Shown here in pieces: positions 35,334 through 43,838 of a stretch of 53,754 nucleotides of DNA; position 1 is the first letter of the stretch, and every line of letters starts with the position of its first letter. Location: NCBI GenBank assembly GCA_016207905.1, contig JACQZC010000019.1:1-53754 (forward strand), written 5' to 3'. The stretch is from Nitrospirota bacterium (GTDB lineage Bacteria > Nitrospirota > Thermodesulfovibrionia > Thermodesulfovibrionales > JdFR-86). The notes beneath the pieces were generated by a model that was not told where the DNA came from, did not search any database, and worked only from the letters and a program-made list of their open reading frames with translations. Both the position numbers and the translations under genes were made by a program.

Positions 35334-36365
35334 TTAGTCCCCTCCTAAGAATTGAAATACCTGAATCCTCATATTCAAGCTGTCCGATACGAATATCCTG
35401 TTTTTAGAGTCAACATATAGCCCTGTGGGCAGAACAAAGTCTCCATAAAACTGTCCATTCTTTCCAAAAAAAAGAAGAAGCCTTCCTTCCCTGTCGAAAA
35501 TCTGAACCATATCCTGCGCAGAGTCAGCCACATATATATGGCCTTCTCTGTCAACCGATATACCCTTAATCTTGTCAAAACTTCCAAATGAATCTCCAAT
35601 CACGCCAAATGCATTAATCAGCTTACCTGTTGGAGAGAATATCTGAACCCTAAAGTTAAGAGTATCGGAAACATAGACAAAACCATCCTTATCAACTGCT
35701 ATAAATGTGGGATAGTGAAGACTCCCCGGTGCATCGCCCTTCTCACCAAAACTGTCTCCTCTTTTGCCATCTTTATCATAAATATAAATCTTATGTGCCC
35801 ATGTGTCAGAGACATATATCCGATTTGAAGATATCGCTATGCCAGTGGGCCTTTTAAATTCGCCCTCGAAGAATTTGATAAACTTGCCTCTGCCATTGAA
35901 GATACAGACCTTTCTCAGGTCCGAGTCCGTGATATAGATTCTGCCCCCGTCTGCAACCACTGCCATTGGACTTATTAGGTCAGTTTTGCCTGCTGTGTCT
36001 ATGGTAAAGGAATGGTTGTTTTTTAGATCTATAACATTCACCCTCGCTGCCTCGGGGTCTGCTATATAAAGGACATCGTCTTTGTCCACAAAGACTCCAT
36101 ATGGACCAATAAGTATGTCCGAGTATCTTGGGTTTTCGATGTCATAGTCGATCTCGCCTGTAAGAAGCCTTATAAATGGACTTTCTGTCTCTCCGCCCCT
36201 AATCCTCTGAAGGCTCCATAGGTATTTTATTCGGGGTTTTTGAGGAGGACCTGGCCAGACGATACCCTCTGTGAAGGTGTAATCTATCAGTGCCTTCGAT
36301 GGTGCACACGAAAACACAAATCCAACGAGCAGGGTAAGGCTTATGACTTTTAGTATCCTTATCAT
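35334..36365 (-). CDS. NHL-repeat six-bladed propeller lipoprotein
   Basis: The 343-residue protein starts with a lipoprotein signal (LLVGFVFSC, acylated cysteine about residue 20). It contains six NHL blades, for example GVFVDKDDVLYIADPEAARV, GIAISSNRIYVSDTWAHKI and GLYVDSKNRIFVSDSLNMRI. NHL propellers commonly accompany multihaem cytochrome operons in metal reducers, where they may bind or organise the cytochromes. Its start overlaps the isomerase gene stop by four bases (ATGA). Confidence 0.85.
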   Translation of the reverse strand: MIRILKVISLTLLVGFVFSCAPSKALIDYTFTEGIVWPGPPQKPRIKYLWSLQRIRGGETESPFIRLLTGEIDYDIENPRYSDILIGPYGVFVDKDDVLYIADPEAARVNVIDLKNNHSFTIDTAGKTDLISPMAVVADGGRIYITDSDLRKVCIFNGRGKFIKFFEGEFKRPTGIAISSNRIYVSDTWAHKIYIYDKDGKRGDSFGEKGDAPGSLHYPTFIAVDKDGFVYVSDTLNFRVQIFSPTGKLINAFGVIGDSFGSFDKIKGISVDREGHIYVADSAQDMVQIFDREGRLLLFFGKNGQFYGDFVLPTGLYVDSKNRIFVSDSLNMRIQVFQFLGGD

Positions 36366-37327
36366 TTTATATAAATCTCAATCTTCGAGCCTGCCTTCAG
36401 GTCTCCTATAAATGCATCATGGATGGCTTTTAGTTTTTTCTCTAAAAGCTGTCCTTGTATCTTCTGGGAGACATCCTCGAGACTCAGTTGTTCGGGCTGT
36501 TTTTCCTCCTCGACTTTAATTATGTGATAGCCGTATATGGTCTCTATTACATCGCTTACAGAGCCAACTGGAAGGCTAAATGCAATTTCATTAAGCGGGC
36601 TCTCGAGCCTTCCTCTGTGGATGATGCCAAAATCTCCTCCTTTTACCCTATATGGGTCATCCGAATAATCCCATGCAAGCTGGGCAAAGTCCTCGCCTGC
36701 TTTTATCTTCTGGAGGACCTCCTCTGCCACTTTCTTTTTGCTCTGTTTGTCATTTGGAGTGGATGCAGGGTCGACCTTTATGAGTATATGTCTTATCCTC
36801 CTTGACTCTGGCCTCATAAAGTCTGCCTTGTTGTCTTCATAATACCGAGAGATTTCCTCGACAGTTACAACTACCTTTTGCTCTACTTCTATGTTGTAGA
36901 GGTCATTAACGAGAAACTTCTTTTCGACCCTTCTTCTGAAATCCTCATTAGAGATGTCCCGGCTTTTGAGTGCCTCTTTGAATGCCTTTTTCCCGCCAAG
37001 CTTTTTTATAATTGCCTCTACTGAGGTATCAACCTTGTCTTTGTCTACCTTCATCCCTCTTCTTAATGCCTCCTGATAAAGGAGTTCCCTTTCTATAAGA
37101 AGCTCCGTTGCCTTTGGAATAAAAGACGCCCTCCTTTCAGGGCTCATGCCGCGATGCACACTGACCGATGGAATAAGCTCATTCAGGATTTCCTCTAAGT
37201 CCATCTCTGTCAAAACAGTGTTATTAACCTTTACAACCGGCTTATCCTCTGCCAGTACCGACAGACTATGAAAAATAAATAAAAGCGTCGTAAGAGCTAT
37301 AGCGAAAACTGCTTTAGTAAATTTCAT
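36362..37327 (-). CDS. Periplasmic peptidyl-prolyl isomerase, SurA/PrsA-like
   Basis: The 321-residue protein has a signal peptide and an N-terminal chaperone helix bundle (VLTEMDLEEILNELIP...LLIERELLYQEALRRG). A parvulin domain lies at about residues 170-275 (RIRHILIKVD, AQLAWDYSDDP, GGDFGIIHRGRLESPLNEIAFSLPVGSVS, YGYHIIKVEEE). Such proteins help outer-membrane barrels and secreted proteins fold, which fits its place directly after the beta-barrel gene and before the cytochromes. Confidence 0.9.
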   Translation of the reverse strand: MKFTKAVFAIALTTLLFIFHSLSVLAEDKPVVKVNNTVLTEMDLEEILNELIPSVSVHRGMSPERRASFIPKATELLIERELLYQEALRRGMKVDKDKVDTSVEAIIKKLGGKKAFKEALKSRDISNEDFRRRVEKKFLVNDLYNIEVEQKVVVTVEEISRYYEDNKADFMRPESRRIRHILIKVDPASTPNDKQSKKKVAEEVLQKIKAGEDFAQLAWDYSDDPYRVKGGDFGIIHRGRLESPLNEIAFSLPVGSVSDVIETIYGYHIIKVEEEKQPEQLSLEDVSQKIQGQLLEKKLKAIHDAFIGDLKAGSKIEIYIK

Positions 37328-37382
37328 CTTTGGTTTAACACCCCTTCTTTAGATTTTAACCTATTCACCCATTAATCTCAAC

Positions 37383-39488
37383 TTACCTTCCTCTAAACGA
37401 CCTTCCAAATGACCTTGAAACCTTCAGCATCAGCACATTGTTTTTGCTTTCTGAGCCCGAGTTTTTGTTACCAGATATTGAATGCATATAGTCTGCACCG
37501 AATAACAGTTTTCTATATCTCCAGCCATATGAGACCTTCATCTGTCGGGTATAACCACCTGAGGGCTCGGTCCATGAGGTTGAGGCACTCACAGAAAGAG
37601 AGCTTCTCAAAAATATGCTTGCGGTATATATGCTCGAAAGACTATATGATTTGGATGATTCGGAAAAGTCTCCTCTCCCACTGAACTCAAGTTTTCCCCT
37701 TCTTGAGACCCTCCATAAAACATTTCCATCCGCAGAAGATGTTTTGTCTTTATAACCGTGACCGTTTTGAACCTCTGTTATGGTATGCGTAACCGAGCCG
37801 TTAAACTGCACACTACTGAAAACCCTCCAGTTCATTGAAACTCTGAAGATATGGGATGCCCTACTGCCTTTTTCTTTTATTGGATATATCTTAGAAAATA
37901 TATAGTTTCCGATAAGGCTTACTTTCCTGAAGCCAACAGATGTTATAGTAAGGTCAGCCCTAAATGGTAAAGCAGTGGCGTCTTTATTATAACTTACTGT
38001 TGCATGTCCATTTATGGTTGCTCTCTTGAAATGGGTTGAGAGCGCCGTCTGTGTTAGGGAAATCGTATAGCCATAGTCTTTTGCCACAGGGTCATCTTTG
38101 CTTTTTCCTCCTGATGCGCCAACACTCAGACTGGCAAGTGTTTCAAGGGTTAGTTTAGGCGTGGGCTTGACCCTTAGACCTCTTCCCAATGCAGTGCTTA
38201 CAGAACCGCCAATGCCGTAATTGGTTGAGGAAACATCCTCTGCCTTATGATACGAACCCCCTGCGTTCACCCTGTATTTGAGAATTTTCCACATATTGGC
38301 ATAGCCAATGGTTGAGCTTAAGTTAATGTCTTCCCTGCCATTAAGTTTCTCGTCAGTGAGGTTATTACTGAGACTGAATCTGCTCCAGTTGTGTCGGGTA
38401 GATATGGTGATGGTATCTCGCCGTCTTGTTTCAGTGGCAATCATGCCCTTGGTCTCGGTTTCGTAGAAGATATATCCAAAGTTGTAAGAAGACACATAAG
38501 TGCCTTTTTTTGTTTTTACAGTTGGGTTTTGAATGGCTGCAGAAAGCCTGCCTGTGGTTGTTATCCATTTCCTTTCTGAGTCTTTCGTATCTGTATATGT
38601 GCCTTTAGATATGTCTAAAGAGACCATTGGGAATTTAAAGACAAATCTCCTTCTTTCTCTTTCCTGTTGCTGTTGTTGTAGGTTCAGGTTGATATTATTG
38701 TTGTTATTGTTGTTTCTGTTGCCTCTGTTTATATTCTTATTCCAGTTCGCATTGTTTCCCGTATTGTTCAGATTGCGGTTAAGGTTCATGTTGTTTCCAT
38801 TTGCATTGGCATTTCCGTTTCCATTTCCATTGCCATCACCATTACCGTTTTGATTATTTACTTGATATTTAACCCTGTAACGGTTCTTTTTATTATTGTT
38901 GTTATCATTATTTCTATTCCTATTAAGGTCAGGTTCATACTTTTCTTCTTTTTCAGAATAACTCAGGAATTTTTTATCCCGAAATACCCTTACATAGCCA
39001 GGACGGGTATAATAAGTGCTTACTCCATAGTCAAAACTGGTGAAGTCCGTGCCTTCGTAGTAGGAGAATCTGAGAATAATAGGTCTTGGCACATAATTCC
39101 AGAGCTTAACTCCCCTGTTTGGGTTTATGGCATTCAAGAAGCTCATAGTAAAATTGAGTCCTTTTATAGAGTAAGACTCACTAGCACCTGAAGATCCGCT
39201 TTGCCTATTTGAGAAAGAGGAAGTTAAACCAAAAGATACCAGTCTTGGGTCAAAGACATATCCCGACAAGCCTGCCGAGTAGGTCTGAATAAACGAAGAG
39301 CCCTTCCCTGCAGTGCCCCATTCAGTGTTGTATTGAAACGCTACGCCAGCACTAAGGGTATAATTTCGGTAAAACTGGTTTCTGTTCCTTAATCTCTGTG
39401 CCTCTGCATTTTCTGGCAGGAACGAAAGGGCAAAACCGAAAATGAGGGCTAATAAAAAGACGGATTTAATGCCAAACCTATGCCTCAT
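37383..39488 (-). CDS. Outer-membrane beta-barrel protein with Asn/Gly-rich insert
   Basis: The 701-residue protein has a signal peptide (FLLALIFGFALSFLPENAEA) and then alternating amphipathic strands ending in an aromatic/arginine C-terminus (LMLKVSRSFGRSFRGR). This is typical of a large outer-membrane barrel. Residues about 190-285 form a low-complexity insert rich in N, G and K, then Q, probably an exposed loop or plug. Operon position with isomerase and cytochrome genes makes it the likely porin of an electron conduit (MtrB/OmbB role by context). Sequence similarity to MtrB cannot be judged by eye. Confidence 0.8.
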   Translation of the reverse strand: MRHRFGIKSVFLLALIFGFALSFLPENAEAQRLRNRNQFYRNYTLSAGVAFQYNTEWGTAGKGSSFIQTYSAGLSGYVFDPRLVSFGLTSSFSNRQSGSSGASESYSIKGLNFTMSFLNAINPNRGVKLWNYVPRPIILRFSYYEGTDFTSFDYGVSTYYTRPGYVRVFRDKKFLSYSEKEEKYEPDLNRNRNNDNNNNKKNRYRVKYQVNNQNGNGDGNGNGNGNANANGNNMNLNRNLNNTGNNANWNKNINRGNRNNNNNNNINLNLQQQQQERERRRFVFKFPMVSLDISKGTYTDTKDSERKWITTTGRLSAAIQNPTVKTKKGTYVSSYNFGYIFYETETKGMIATETRRRDTITISTRHNWSRFSLSNNLTDEKLNGREDINLSSTIGYANMWKILKYRVNAGGSYHKAEDVSSTNYGIGGSVSTALGRGLRVKPTPKLTLETLASLSVGASGGKSKDDPVAKDYGYTISLTQTALSTHFKRATINGHATVSYNKDATALPFRADLTITSVGFRKVSLIGNYIFSKIYPIKEKGSRASHIFRVSMNWRVFSSVQFNGSVTHTITEVQNGHGYKDKTSSADGNVLWRVSRRGKLEFSGRGDFSESSKSYSLSSIYTASIFLRSSLSVSASTSWTEPSGGYTRQMKVSYGWRYRKLLFGADYMHSISGNKNSGSESKNNVLMLKVSRSFGRSFRGR

Positions 39489-39823
39489 TGCTTATGCACC
39501 TCTTCTGCCTGCATGCCATTTTTTTTCCTGCCACGAAGTGAAATACGATAGCCATGTCTTTCAAGCCAGCTCACATCCCTTTTGAGTGTTGCTAAGGATG
39601 TCAGCAGAAGTCCGGCAATGTCTTCATAGCTCAAAAGGCAACCCTGCTCCTCGGCTTCTTTTGTTAGCCTCAGTATCCTTTCTCTTCTCAGGTTAGCAAG
39701 CCCTCCAGCCCGAAGGGCAGTGTCATCTGCCTGACCAATAAGGGTGAGCTTTAGCTTTCGCATGGCATTGCCATTGCCGTTTTTTGTCTCGAAGAATATA
39801 TATTCTACTTTTCCGAAATCCAT
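39485..39823 (-). CDS. DUF1670-type DNA-binding protein (paralogue 2)
   Basis: The 112-residue protein contains RRERILRLTKEAEEQGCLLSYEDIAGLLLTSLATLKRDVSWLERHGY, a helix-turn-helix of the DUF1670 type. The ATLKRD segment is the probable recognition helix. It overlaps the beta-barrel gene by four bases (ATGA), so it is cotranscribed with the electron conduit and is a likely local regulator. The N-terminus is a short strand region (FGKVEYIFFETKNG). Confidence 0.75.
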   Translation of the reverse strand: MDFGKVEYIFFETKNGNGNAMRKLKLTLIGQADDTALRAGGLANLRRERILRLTKEAEEQGCLLSYEDIAGLLLTSLATLKRDVSWLERHGYRISLRGRKKNGMQAEEVHKQ

Positions 39824-39835
39824 TCTCTGATTCTC

Positions 39836-40144
39836 CTAAAAAGCCTTACTCCCTATCCCTCGGTTTCGGACATTTCCCCTGAGCAGCATCTCTACTCCCT
39901 GCTTTCTTAAATAACTGATATCCCTTTTCAGAGTTGCCTTTGAAGTAAGCGTGATAATGCTCAGGTCCTTGTAGCTTAACCTTGCTCCTTGAGTTGCTGC
40001 CTCGCTCAAAAGCCTTCTCAGTCTCATCCTTCTCGTGTCCGCAAGTCTGCTTATCCGCCTGTCATCTTCCGAGCAAACAGTCAACTTCAAACTGCGTAAC
40101 CTGTTTTCACCCTCAAAAACCCAGTAAGTTAGGGTTCCACTCAT
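39836..40144 (-). CDS. DUF1670-type DNA-binding protein (paralogue 1)
   Basis: The 102-residue sister of the next gene has LTYWVFEGENRLRSLKLTV, then RRMRLRRLLSEAATQGARLSYKDLSIITLTSKATLKRDISYLRKQG. The same HTH with ATLKRD is present. AGGAGGTGTGTT before the ATG at 40144 is a strong ribosome binding site. Two adjacent paralogues could act as a heterodimer. The palindrome-rich intergenic region just upstream is the obvious place for them to bind. Confidence 0.75.
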   Translation of the reverse strand: MSGTLTYWVFEGENRLRSLKLTVCSEDDRRISRLADTRRMRLRRLLSEAATQGARLSYKDLSIITLTSKATLKRDISYLRKQGVEMLLRGNVRNRGIGSKAF

Positions 40145-40167
40145 AACACACCTCCTGTCTTTAAGTG

Positions 40168-40199
40168 AGTCATATAACGCATGATAGGGTTATATGACT
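40168..40199. promoter_or_regulatory. Perfect 11-bp inverted repeat, putative operator
   Basis: AGTCATATAAC (40168-40178) and GTTATATGACT (40189-40199) are perfect inverted arms with ten bases between, 24 bases upstream of the first DUF1670 gene. The spacing would place the half-sites two helical turns apart, as for a dimeric HTH protein. The TATAAC and TTATAT in the arms could also be -10 elements. Confidence 0.65.
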
Positions 40200-40572
40200 T
40201 ATGCTGTTTAACATATCCCTTCTATCCAAAGCCTTTCTAAAGGCTCATTTGAGCCCACTTTAGAGTAGACGCAAAAATCACCTCATACCAACTCCTTTAT
40301 ACCTCTATTCAAATATCATGCCATACTAAAGGCTTACCAAACCGTTATTGTCAGCCATTGTTCGTAGACAACCCGACTTAAGCGAGTCTAAGGCAAATAC
40401 GATAAAAAGGAGGTTTTTGAGGTTTTCTTTTGAAAACATAAGCTCATATGAGCCTATGTTTGGAAGGCATTTTAGAAAGATTTTCCTATTAACTTATAAC
40501 AAAAAGTATGCCAGAGATTAGGGCAGAGCCTCTTTGACCTCAGATATGGGAAAATAAAGTATAATATTCGAC
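40200..40572. other. Palindrome-rich intergenic region
   Basis: No gene is supported here. It holds further palindromes: AGCCTTT-CT-AAAGGCT (40229-40244), GGCTCATTTGAGCC (40242-40255), GACTTAAGCGAGTC (40375-40388) and GCTCATATGAGC (40442-40453). The GCTCAT/TGAGC pair occurs twice, about 200 bases apart. A TATAAT at 40560-40565 ends the region seven bases before the next gene's ATG, suggesting a leaderless message. Confidence 0.55.
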
Positions 40573-42252
40573 ATGAAGAAATTGGTTTTTATATTCTTTA
40601 CGATTTGCCTCTTTAGTGTCTTTCTTACTCCAATGGAGCTTGGCGATGTATGGTGGCATCTTAAAACAGGTTCATTGATATGGGCTAATCAGGAACTTCC
40701 TTCATCCGACCCGTTTTCATTGGCACCGCCTGTTGACAAAGAAGTTCTTACGCCTTTCTGGCTTTTCCAGCTAATAATTTATGGACTCTATAGTGTTTTG
40801 GGCATCTCTGGGCTTGTATATCTAAAGGCTTTAGTTTTTAGCGGCAGTGTCCTTTTACTTAATGCCATTTTAAAGGACTATGGAATGACTCAGGCAGAAA
40901 GATACATCTTACTTTTGCCTACGGTTTTTATTGCCACCTACTATGATGAAATAAGGCCCCAGACAGTGTCTTTCCTTTTTTTTACTTTCACTTTTTATCT
41001 TCTTGAAAGGAAAAGGTCTAAGTGGCTTTTCTTACTTCTTCCTCCTGTCATGCTCCTTTGGTCTAACATGCACGCAGGGTATGTGTCAGGGGTTACGCTG
41101 ATTGTCCTTTATTGCTTAAGGGATGCAATTAAGAAGAAGTGGTCTCATCTACTCGCATATGTCTTATCTCTTCTCGCAAGTGCTTTAAATCCCAATGGCT
41201 TGAAAGCGGTGTCATGGACATGGAACATGCTTTTAGGCTCTATAAAGGGCGCTCAGGTAATTCACGAGCATCTCGGACTTATAGAGTTTACCTCTCTTAC
41301 AGGGCAGAGAAACCTTCGTAGTTCAATCCTTATCCTCTTAGCACTGGGCATCCTGAGCCTTATCCCTGTGCTTGCCTCTAACATCAAAGAAAAGCAACCC
41401 AGAATCCAGATTGACCTTACCCATCTAATACTTTTCATTGGCTTAGGGACTGCATCCATTGCCACATTCAGGGCAGGCATGTTCTTTTCGATAATTGCAA
41501 CTGCCTTTATTGGCAAAAACCTTGCCCCATTGACGCAGGGCTTAAAGCTCATAAGGGCACGCAGTGTCCTGCTTGAATTGGCTATGCTAATAGTTTTTCT
41601 TATAGCTGGTTTTTTCCTTATCTATCCAAGAACAATACTAAAAAACTCTATTTTACCTGAAAGGCTACTGCCTGTTAAGACTGTGAATTTCATGCTCTCG
41701 TCAGCTCCTCCTAAAAACATTTTTCATCCATACGAATGGGGAGGATATTTAATCTGGAGGCTTCATCCTAAATACAAGGTCTTTATCGATGGAAGGGCAT
41801 TAGGCCTTATGAAGGACTACTTAGATGTGCTAACCTGCACCTCTTCATGGAAAGAGACCCTTAAAAAACATGAAGTAAACACAGTGATTTACTGGGCATT
41901 ACTGCCATACAAAGGCAGGGTGCCGCAAATCGTTCTCTGCCTTTTGAAAGACCAATCATGGAGCCCTGTTTACTGGGACCTTCAGAGCATAGCATTTGTC
42001 AGGACAGAGCTTGCAAAAAACCCTATAAACAAGACCCGTATATGGGAATTTCTGACATTCCTGATTTCTTCTAATATAAAGGCATCTCCTTTAGCTCCTG
42101 AAAACTATGTGGCATTGGGTGTGCTTTATTTAGAGATGGGCATGAAGGCAGATGCTTTAAAGGCATTTAAGGTCGCATTGTCTTTAGAGCCTGAAAACAA
42201 AGAGGCATTGCTATATTATAAGGCATTATATGGTAGTGAGTCATTTCACTAA
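40573..42252 (+). CDS. Polytopic membrane protein with C-terminal TPR
   Basis: The 559-residue protein has about ten to eleven membrane helices over the first 360 residues. The N-terminal loop GDVWWHLKTGSLIW..LPSSDPFS is a pattern seen in GT-C-like membrane proteins of unknown substrate. A soluble domain of about 150 residues follows (YEWGGYLIWRLHPKYKVFIDGRALG). The end is a TPR unit (NYVALGVLYLEMGMKADALKAFKVALSLEPENKEALLYY). Glycosyl transfer from a lipid-linked sugar is possible but not shown. It is transcribed away from the conduit operon. Confidence 0.65.
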   Translation: MKKLVFIFFTICLFSVFLTPMELGDVWWHLKTGSLIWANQELPSSDPFSLAPPVDKEVLTPFWLFQLIIYGLYSVLGISGLVYLKALVFSGSVLLLNAILKDYGMTQAERYILLLPTVFIATYYDEIRPQTVSFLFFTFTFYLLERKRSKWLFLLLPPVMLLWSNMHAGYVSGVTLIVLYCLRDAIKKKWSHLLAYVLSLLASALNPNGLKAVSWTWNMLLGSIKGAQVIHEHLGLIEFTSLTGQRNLRSSILILLALGILSLIPVLASNIKEKQPRIQIDLTHLILFIGLGTASIATFRAGMFFSIIATAFIGKNLAPLTQGLKLIRARSVLLELAMLIVFLIAGFFLIYPRTILKNSILPERLLPVKTVNFMLSSAPPKNIFHPYEWGGYLIWRLHPKYKVFIDGRALGLMKDYLDVLTCTSSWKETLKKHEVNTVIYWALLPYKGRVPQIVLCLLKDQSWSPVYWDLQSIAFVRTELAKNPINKTRIWEFLTFLISSNIKASPLAPENYVALGVLYLEMGMKADALKAFKVALSLEPENKEALLYYKALYGSESFH

Positions 42253-42355
42253 CAGGTGTTTTATTTCACGCATATTTATGCCTTTACTCTCAAACCTTAT
42301 GTCAAACTTACTTAATTTTGCCTTTGAAATCAAGCATTAAAGGGTCTTTTTGCCG

Positions 42356-42372
42356 TGGCATAGCCTTTGCAT
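42356..42372 (+). promoter_or_regulatory. Sigma-54-type promoter of the second tetrahaem cytochrome
   Basis: TGGCATAGCCTTTGCAT matches TGGCAY-N5-TTGC with GG and GC exactly ten bases apart. The expected start near 42382 leaves a leader of about 88 bases, ending with AAAGGAGGTGA before the ATG at 42470. The match is better than that at 34184-34200. Confidence 0.75.
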
Positions 42373-42469
42373 ATAAATCAGTAACCTAAAGGTTTCTTCT
42401 TAAGAGAAGGGGAACAAAAAGGACCAGATAGGAACCAAATAAGAAACAGAAAGGAGGTGAAAAGAAATT

Positions 42470-43195
42470 ATGAAGAAGGTTTTAATTTTGACATTAGCAA
42501 TAAGCCTCGTAGTAGCAGGCATTGCAATGGCAACTGTCTTGAGTTCAAAGCATGACATGAGGTCAAGAGTCACAGGCAATACAACGACACAGATTTGTGT
42601 ATTCTGCCACCATCCTCACAGAGGAGTTGCGGCTGATGGCACCTCGAGGATCCTCCTTTGGAACATCAACGGTTCAGCAGCCACAAACTTTCCGACCTAC
42701 AACTCACCAACGGCACCTCTGGGTGGAGACACTAACCTCGGCACATCTGATGCAGCACAGTACTCAAGGCTTTGCATGACATGCCATGATGGTACAGTTG
42801 CAGACGGCGGCTTCATCAAAGGAACAAAGGAAGCCGGTGCATCAGCATCCTTAGGCTCACTGACAATCAACGATGCAACTGCCAACTTAGGCTCAACATT
42901 AGCTGATGACCATCCAGTTGACTTCACATACGCAAACGCAACAGGTAGTGACATAAAGGCAAAAGATGCCAGCACCACTGACCCTAAGGTTATCGGAAAT
43001 GTTACAGCAGTCAAGTATCCACTTTACAATGATGGCTCTAATGCCACAATGCAGTGTGCAACATGCCATGATGTCCACAGAGGCGAGGCAGTTGGTATTC
43101 AGTTCATGAGAGAGCTCGACGATGCTGGCGTCGCATATTCAGGCGGAGTTATCACAGCGAGCAAGATCTGTCGTGACTGTCATACCGCAAAATAA
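42470..43195 (+). CDS. Tetrahaem cytochrome c, OmcE-like in size and motif order
   Basis: The 241-residue protein has a signal peptide ending near AMA and four haem sites: CVFCHHPHRG, CMTCHDG, CATCHDVHRG and CRDCH close to the C-terminus. SSKHDMR after cleavage, ILLWNING, and DDHPVDFTY match the gene at 33267-34136. Codon choice is richer in C/G endings than most neighbours, which may reflect high expression. A strong ribosome binding site (AAAGGAGGTGA), a sigma-54 site and a clear terminator make this a self-contained, probably abundant unit. Confidence 0.9.
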   Translation: MKKVLILTLAISLVVAGIAMATVLSSKHDMRSRVTGNTTTQICVFCHHPHRGVAADGTSRILLWNINGSAATNFPTYNSPTAPLGGDTNLGTSDAAQYSRLCMTCHDGTVADGGFIKGTKEAGASASLGSLTINDATANLGSTLADDHPVDFTYANATGSDIKAKDASTTDPKVIGNVTAVKYPLYNDGSNATMQCATCHDVHRGEAVGIQFMRELDDAGVAYSGGVITASKICRDCHTAK

Positions 43196-43214
43196 TTCCG
43201 ATTATTCGGGATTT

Positions 43215-43244
43215 AAAAAGGGGAGTGCAAACTCCCCTTTTTTT
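43215..43244 (+). terminator. Rho-independent terminator
   Basis: AAGGGGAGT, loop GCAA, ACTCCCCTT and then a run of T (43238-43244) form a textbook intrinsic terminator 20 bases after the tetrahaem cytochrome stop codon. Confidence 0.92.
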
Positions 43245-43323
43245 ATTGTCCTTTCTGCATAGTTGTCATTCCCGCTTACCTCTCCTTTGTCATGCCGACT
43301 TGTTCGGCATCTTTCTTCAGAAA

Positions 43324-43508
43324 GATTCTGGACAAGCCAGAATGACATGCAAGGGACAAGCCCGAATGACAGAGGAAAATGTAAATGACCGTTAGAAACA
43401 GCACATTAGCTTGTCTCTATCGTAGATGTCACTCCTGCTTGTCAGGAGTCCTTCTTTTTGTCACTCCTGCTTGTCAGGAGTCCTTCCGACTTGTTCGGAA
43501 TCGGATAT
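43324..43508 (+). repeat. Long direct repeat, left copy, with embedded hairpin repeats
   Basis: The copy begins GATTCTGGACAAGCCAGAATG, contains a unique-looking 60-base core (GAGGAAAATGTAAATGACCG ... TCTCTATCGTAGATGTCA) and ends TTCGGAATCGGATATA. The same order recurs at 43817-44034, after the GIY-YIG gene. Inside are two tandem GTCACTCCTGCTTGTCAGGA units of the dispersed hairpin family. Confidence 0.88.
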
Positions 43509-43520
43509 AATAGTTGTATT

Positions 43521-43838
43521 ATGGAGAAAAGCTTTGCTGTGTATATTATGGCAAATGCAAGGCCAACTCTTTATGTCGGTATAACGAATGACCTCATACG
43601 AAGAGTCTATGAGCATAGACACAATCTCAATCCGCATTGCTTTACGGCCAGATATTACCTGCACAGGCTTGTGTATTATGAGTTTTGTGACAACAGCCAT
43701 AGTGCTATTGTCAGAGAAAAACAGATTAAGAATATGAGCAGGCAAGGCAAGATAGAGCTTATCAGACAGGTGAATCCTACAATAAAAGATTTATATGAAG
43801 ATATCACAGAAAGAATGATTCTGGACAAGCCAGAATGA
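43521..43838 (+). CDS. GIY-YIG nuclease-superfamily protein
   Basis: From ATG 43521 the 105-residue protein has AVYIMANARPTLYVGITNDLIRRVYEH, where YIM...LYVG is the GIY-YIG pair, then the catalytic arginine in LIRRVYEH and a glutamate in REKQIKN. Single-domain members of this size (UPF0213/YhbQ-like) are common and mostly uncharacterised, with some nicking DNA. The last nine residues (RMILDKPE plus stop) are encoded by a dispersed hairpin repeat. A TATAAT at 43506-43511 sits nine bases before the ATG with no Shine-Dalgarno sequence. A longer frame from 43458 would be read through repeat sequence and is unlikely. Confidence 0.85.
   Translation: MEKSFAVYIMANARPTLYVGITNDLIRRVYEHRHNLNPHCFTARYYLHRLVYYEFCDNSHSAIVREKQIKNMSRQGKIELIRQVNPTIKDLYEDITERMILDKPE

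Noticed and set aside
38391-38853. Plus-strand frames rich in L and F over the barrel's Asn-rich region
   Set aside because: They are the antisense of the low-complexity codons and have no ribosome binding site.
42253-42469. Leader of the tetrahaem cytochrome considered as a c-di-GMP (GEMM) riboswitch, as found before Geobacter cytochromes
   Set aside because: I could not find the conserved GEMM core or tetraloop receptor; a sigma-54 site explains the region better.
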